From: Sulfurospirillum sp. UBA1314
GTDB taxonomy: Bacteria; Campylobacterota; Campylobacteria; Campylobacterales; Sulfurospirillaceae
Direction: 5' to 3'
Length of the DNA stretch: 9,892 bases
Assembly (NCBI GenBank): GCA_002307095.1
Contig: DBTO01000289.1
Coordinates: 1-9,892 of the forward strand
This document shows positions 6,620 to 9,892 of the stretch, in pieces; positions within the stretch are counted from its first letter, which is position 1; every line of letters starts with the position of its first letter. The position numbers and the translations under genes are program-made. The notes below the pieces were generated by a model. That model saw only the letters and a list, made by a program, of their open reading frames with translations. It was not told where the DNA came from and did no database searches.

Positions 6620-7791
6620 AAAACATTCTCCTTGAACGCTTCAACGGCTTTTTTTAATGCTTCTAACGTGTGTAAAATTTCCTCTTTGGTGTCAAATGCC
6701 AAACTGGATTCAAGGTGCTCAAAATGGTGAAAGAGCGATTCAATATGCAAATGAAGGGCAATGCTCCGAAGGGTAGCAATCTCTTCTTTGGCGCTGGTGC
6801 GATTATTGGCATTAATCGCTTTTTCAAGCAGTGGCATACTGGTATCCAGTGCGCTCACATACTCTTCAATAATTTGAGCTAAGGTACTAATATCAAGTCC
6901 CAATGCTTCGGCGCATTCACAGAGATCAAATGCCTCATCAGGAAGGCTAGGGGCTGCTTTTAACGCTTCTACATGTAAGGTGGGATCTTCCAAAAGATCT
7001 TCGACCTTATCATCAGGATAAGCCTCAAGAGGTGCTACAAAATCAAGATCTTGAATCGTAATTTGATCAATAGAATTGTACGCGTGTGGCGCCTCTTCTT
7101 CAGCTATCTCAGGCTCTTTCTCTTCTTGCGGCTCTTCTAAAATCGTATGGTCAAATTTAAGTTTAAAGTCAAAGGTGTCTTCAAAAAGTGGGGCGGATGT
7201 GTTGAGCTTAACGGCTTGAGTCTTTTCTTCCTCAATGAGTGATATCATTGGTGTTGGCAGAGGGAGTGAGTACTCTTCTTCAAAGGATGACGTGAGCGTT
7301 GGAGTGGACGGCTCAACAGGCGTATCCGATAAAAAAGTGGAAGGAACATCTTCGGTAAAAGAGGTTTCGTACGAAGGGAGCGTTAAAGCATCTTCTTCGT
7401 GTGCGCTTGGTTCAAAATTTTGAGATGGGAAGGTGGATGAAATAGGAAGATCACGTTTAAAGGACGGTGCATTGCTGAGTTCTATGCCATAGAAAAGCGA
7501 TGTACCATTGATCTCTTTTTGAAGATAGACTTCATTAATCAACAAGGAAGATTCGATCTCTTTACCATTTTTGGTACGGATGAGAACGCGTTTATTGGGT
7601 GTGCCACTGTGCTGAGCATAATCAATCCAGCAGAAGTTTTTGAACTTGAAGATGAAGCCTGGTTTGTTCACAAAGAGATCAGCAATATCGCTATGATAAT
7701 TACGAAACTCTTCCATGTCTTCGTACCCCAGAAGGTACAACTCTTGGTTCCCCATTCCCAAAAATAGGCCACTTTTGTCGTAAAGTATCAA
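6616..7791 (-). CDS. PAS-like and HPt-like signalling adaptor lacking the phospho-histidine
   Basis: The 391-residue cytoplasmic protein has three parts. Residues about 5-105 resemble a PAS domain: GNQELYLLGYEDMEEF, then strands in FIFKFKNFCWIDYA, RVLIRTKNGKEIES and SLFYGIEL. Residues about 110-290 are an acidic, Ser/Thr/Pro-rich, probably disordered linker. Residues about 296-391 are an alpha-helical bundle resembling an HPt domain. The HPt signature (A-H-x-L-K-G/S-x-A) aligns with I-A-T-L-R-S-I-A at 338-345, so the phospho-acceptor His position is Ala339. The bundle is instead His-rich further on (H347, H349, H355, H356, H359). The start is TTG 7791. It is the first possible start after an in-frame TAA and has AAAGGA seven nt upstream. 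It is the first gene of the kinase operon. The PAS and HPt calls rest on pattern reading only. Confidence 0.85.
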   Translation of the reverse strand: MILYDKSGLFLGMGNQELYLLGYEDMEEFRNYHSDIADLFVNKPGFIFKFKNFCWIDYAQHSGTPNKRVLIRTKNGKEIESSLLINEVYLQKEINGTSLFYGIELSNAPSFKRDLPISSTFPSQNFEPSAHEEDALTLPSYETSFTEDVPSTFLSDTPVEPSTPTLTSSFEEEYSLPLPTPMISLIEEEKTQAVKLNTSAPLFEDTFDFKLKFDHTILEEPQEEKEPEIAEEEAPHAYNSIDQITIQDLDFVAPLEAYPDDKVEDLLEDPTLHVEALKAAPSLPDEAFDLCECAEALGLDISTLAQIIEEYVSALDTSMPLLEKAINANNRTSAKEEIATLRSIALHLHIESLFHHFEHLESSLAFDTKEEILHTLEALKKAVEAFKENVL

Positions 7792-7798
7792 ATCACGA

Positions 7799-7804
7799 TC
7801 CTTT
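7799..7804 (-). promoter_or_regulatory. Ribosome site AAAGGA that fixes the TTG start at 7791
   Basis: On the minus strand AAAGGA is followed by a 7-nt spacer (TCGTGAT) and TTG ATA CTT. An in-frame TAA lies eight codons before the TTG and no ATG or GTG occurs in frame between them. The nearby GTG runs into TGA after one codon, so TTG is the best-supported initiation codon for the operon's first gene. Confidence 0.75.
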
Positions 7805-7834
7805 AATGAACGTTAAAAAGTCAATTTTAACTCA

Positions 7835-7840
7835 CTTATA
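7835..7840 (-). promoter_or_regulatory. Possible -10 box for the signalling operon
   Basis: The 61-nt gap between uvrC and the operon's first gene contains TATAAG on the minus strand, preceded by AT-rich sequence (GTTTTAAG). It would give a leader of about 35-40 nt. Campylobacterota promoters often have a recognisable -10 box without a -35 box, and there is no -35 match at normal spacing here. The gap has no obvious terminator after uvrC, so read-through from uvrC is equally possible. Confidence 0.25.
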
Positions 7841-7852
7841 CTTAAAACTAAC

Positions 7853-9652
7853 CTACTTTTTTAAGCCCTGAAATAGATTGATGCCAAGCTTTTTACCAAC
7901 GGTGACCTCTAGTTCTTCTTGGTTTGCCGCATAAATGGCTTCAAACGTGCCAAAGTAAAGAAGCAATTTTTTAATCGTTGCCGCACCGACTCCTTCGATT
8001 TGCAGAAGTTCTAGACTCATATCACGACCCCGTTTTTTCTTTTGATGGTAGGTAATGGCAAAGCGATGCGCTTCATCCCTAAGCCTTTGGATAAACTGCA
8101 AACGCTTATCGCTTGGGGGCAGTTCGAAGGCTTGGTTTTGATTGTATAAAAGATCGTGTGCGGCACCTTTGGAACGGTTCGCTTTCTCATCGCGTTTTTC
8201 TTTGGCGATGGCGAGCAGATCGACTTGAACCCCTTTTTGAGAAAGCAGACTTTTCGCCAGTTTGAGAATGGTTTCGCCACCGTCCAGCACCCAAAGATCG
8301 GGTGCAGATTCTTTGGAAAAATCATTAATACGACGCTCTAACATTTCTCTCATTTGCGCGTATTCATCCGCGTGGTGAAGCTCATAACGGCGGTAACTGG
8401 ACTTGTCAAATCCTTCATCCCACACGACCATACCTCCCACGGGCGATTTGCCTCCTAAATGAGAGTTATCAAAAATTTCAATGCGTTTGGGCAAAGAGAC
8501 AAAATCAAACAGGGCTTGCATCTGCTCGCTTAGCGAGTTGTTATTTTTCGTGCTGTGTTGGAGTAAAATCGTTTTGGCATTCTCTTGTGCTATGGAGATT
8601 AGATGCAGTTTTTCGCCTCGTTGTGGAACACCAATCGTGATCTTTTGTCCAAATTTTTCACTTAAAAATTGACTGATGTACTCTTGTTCATGAAACGACT
8701 CTGCGATGAGAATCTGCTTGGCAAAGGTTTGATTCATCGGGTTGTAAAACTCAAAAAGAGCTCGTTGGTACAGCTCCTCTTTTTCAAAACCATACGCATT
8801 GTGCATGAGCGTGTGCGAGGTGGAGACGATTTTGCCGCCACGAATAAACAGACGCATAATCACCGCGGTTTTTTCCATGATCTCAACCGCAAAGACATCG
8901 TAATCTTCGAGTTTTGAAAGTTCCACATGCGTTACATGTAACGCATCTTTGATGGAGTTTATGATGTCACGAAGTTTGGCAGCTTCTTCAAAATTGAGCT
9001 TCATTGACGCCTCTTCCATCTTTACATGTAAAAGGGTAACGAGCTTTTTTTGATCGCTTAAGGATTCGAGTGCTTCTTGAACAATTTTGCCATAAGCTTC
9101 AGTATCTATCTTTTGCTCGCAAGGCGCTAAACAGCGGTTGATCTGGTAAAAAAGACAGGCTTTTTTGCCTTTCAAACACCCTTTTTTTTGCACCAACGGA
9201 AACGCCAAATAGAGCGCTTCTAAGAGTGCTTTGGCTGAACCTGAAAGGGGACCAAAATATTTCATATGCTTATCGTTGATAATTTTGCGTGTGATCTCAA
9301 AACGAGGGAAGGGCTCGGAAAGATTGATCGCAATGTACGGGTAGGTTTTATCATCGCGCAATAAAATGTTGTACTTGGGTTTGAGCTGTTTAATGAGCGA
9401 GTTTTCTAAAATCAGTGCATCATGTTCACTTTGCACCACAATGTACTCGACATTCTCCACTTCACTGATCATTTTTGCGATGCGAGGTGAAAGATTGGGT
9501 GCTGCACTGAGTTCACCTGAGAAGCGAAAATAACTTTTCACACGGTTTTTAATGCTTTTGGCTTTGCCGACATACAACAGCATGCCTTGCGCATTGAAAT
9601 ACTGATAAATGCCCGCATTGTGTGGCGCGTTTTTAAGTTTTTGTGCTAGCAT
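7853..9652 (-). CDS. uvrC: UvrABC system endonuclease subunit UvrC
   Basis: This nuclease subunit of nucleotide excision repair makes both incisions around a UvrB-bound lesion. The 599-residue length is normal. The N-terminal GIY-YIG nuclease (3' incision) shows AGIYQYF at 13-19, LYVGKAK at 26-32, R37 and metal-binding E83. A cysteine cluster C159, C166, C174, C178 follows, matching the iron-sulfur cysteine region described for E. coli UvrC. The UVR motif that contacts UvrB is at about 205-237 (LNFEEAAKLRD). The RNase H-like nuclease (5' incision) carries D395 in IFDNSH, D457 in VLDGG and H529 in RDEAHRFA. A helix-hairpin-helix pair ends the protein (LLQIEGVGAATIKKLL at 549-564 onwards). Its ATG lies inside the end of the upstream gene (7-nt overlap), suggesting an operon. 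Two TTACATGTAA palindromes occur inside, 90 bp apart. Confidence 0.98.
   Translation of the reverse strand: MLAQKLKNAPHNAGIYQYFNAQGMLLYVGKAKSIKNRVKSYFRFSGELSAAPNLSPRIAKMISEVENVEYIVVQSEHDALILENSLIKQLKPKYNILLRDDKTYPYIAINLSEPFPRFEITRKIINDKHMKYFGPLSGSAKALLEALYLAFPLVQKKGCLKGKKACLFYQINRCLAPCEQKIDTEAYGKIVQEALESLSDQKKLVTLLHVKMEEASMKLNFEEAAKLRDIINSIKDALHVTHVELSKLEDYDVFAVEIMEKTAVIMRLFIRGGKIVSTSHTLMHNAYGFEKEELYQRALFEFYNPMNQTFAKQILIAESFHEQEYISQFLSEKFGQKITIGVPQRGEKLHLISIAQENAKTILLQHSTKNNNSLSEQMQALFDFVSLPKRIEIFDNSHLGGKSPVGGMVVWDEGFDKSSYRRYELHHADEYAQMREMLERRINDFSKESAPDLWVLDGGETILKLAKSLLSQKGVQVDLLAIAKEKRDEKANRSKGAAHDLLYNQNQAFELPPSDKRLQFIQRLRDEAHRFAITYHQKKKRGRDMSLELLQIEGVGAATIKKLLLYFGTFEAIYAANQEELEVTVGKKLGINLFQGLKK
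8927..8946. repeat. TTACATGTAA palindrome, copy 3, inside a perfect 20-bp palindrome
   Basis: The core at 8932-8941 is extended on both sides to ATGCGTTACATGTAACGCAT, a perfect 20-bp inverted repeat with no spacer, inside uvrC. On the minus strand it encodes Leu-His-Val-Thr-His (residues 238-242). Confidence 0.85.
9021..9032. repeat. TTACATGTAA palindrome, copy 4
   Basis: The core is at 9022-9031, extended to the 12-bp palindrome TTTACATGTAAA. It lies in uvrC just before the UVR motif and is read Leu-His-Val-Lys (208-211). It is centred 90 bp from copy 3. Confidence 0.8.
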
Positions 9653-9892
9653 GATCGGTTTTTGGCAATGGTCTCTTTAATCGCTTCAAAAAGAGAACGT
9701 AATTTTTCATCTTCGCACAGCGTATCGAATGATCCTGTCGCTTGTTCGGCATAAAATATATCTGAATTGGCGGAGACAATGAGCGCCTCTTCCTCACTTT
9801 TTTGATTGGTCACAAAGCTTTGAACCTCTTTTACATGTAAACAGGTACACTCGGGAAAATGGGCACAAACCTCTTTTAATAGACTCTTTATC
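9646..9892 (-). CDS. Unknown protein, C-terminal 81 residues, overlapping uvrC
   Basis: The frame is open on the minus strand from the right edge (first whole codon at 9891) to a TAG at 9648-9646. It is too short inside the window to stand alone as a long frame, but its codon use resembles its neighbours and its stop overlaps the uvrC ATG by 7 nt in the sequence ATGCTAG, typical of co-translated genes. The visible chain begins IKSLLKEVCAHFPECTCLHV and ends IKETIAKNRSC. It looks like an alpha/beta protein with a final helix (DEKLRSLFEAIKETIAK), several cysteines, and no membrane segment. I do not recognise the family. One TTACATGTAA copy encodes its LHV. The 5' part is outside the window. Confidence 0.7.
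   Translation of the reverse strand, partial: IKSLLKEVCAHFPECTCLHVKEVQSFVTNQKSEEEALIVSANSDIFYAEQATGSFDTLCEDEKLRSLFEAIKETIAKNRSC
9830..9841. repeat. TTACATGTAA palindrome, copy 5
   Basis: The core is at 9831-9840, extended to TTTACATGTAAA, in the incomplete gene at the right edge, where the minus strand reads Leu-His-Val-Lys. Confidence 0.8.

Noticed and set aside
7819..7824. TTGACT on the minus strand as a -35 box for the signalling operon
   Set aside because: No -10-like hexamer lies 16-18 nt downstream; that position is occupied by the ribosome site of the first gene.

Overview
The window looks like ordinary chromosome from a Campylobacterota (epsilonproteobacterial) species, most like Sulfurospirillum or a close relative. 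This is inferred from roughly 40% GC, tightly packed short operons, the gene order lipoprotein-like propeller / small basic protein / coaX, which I recall from Campylobacter, a short-form HisG, and a NIT-type hybrid kinase. I could not run a search, so the genus is a guess. No tRNA, rRNA, CRISPR array, transposase or phage gene is visible.

Layout. On the + strand (1-2602) lie the 3' part of a beta-propeller-like envelope protein gene, a 110-codon unknown gene, coaX (type III pantothenate kinase, overlapping the unknown gene by 14 nt), a 127-bp gap full of small hairpins, and hisG (short-form ATP phosphoribosyltransferase). hisG converges on a minus-strand gene with only 3 nt between their stop codons. 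An 11-bp terminator-like stem is built from the two coding ends.

On the minus strand (read right to left) there are two transcription groups. The rightmost is an incomplete unknown gene overlapping uvrC by 7 nt. The second begins with a TTG start at 7791 and holds four closely linked genes: a PAS-like/HPt-like adaptor without the phospho-acceptor histidine, a secreted Sel1/TPR-repeat protein (ATGA overlap), a 1069-residue NIT hybrid histidine kinase with one canonical receiver flanked by two degenerate ones, and a stand-alone CheY-like receiver. Together they look like a phosphorelay with a periplasmic sensor, but no output domain (DNA-binding, GGDEF, EAL) is present. The operon's final target is therefore unknown.

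The most unusual pattern is the 10-bp palindrome TTACATGTAA. It occurs five times exactly, all inside genes and mostly read as Leu-His-Val, far above what base composition predicts. One copy is the core of a perfect 20-bp palindrome. It behaves like a highly iterated palindrome and is absent in exact form from hisG and the signalling operon. The second candidate for novelty is the signalling operon's histidine-less HPt-like domain combined with pseudo-receivers.
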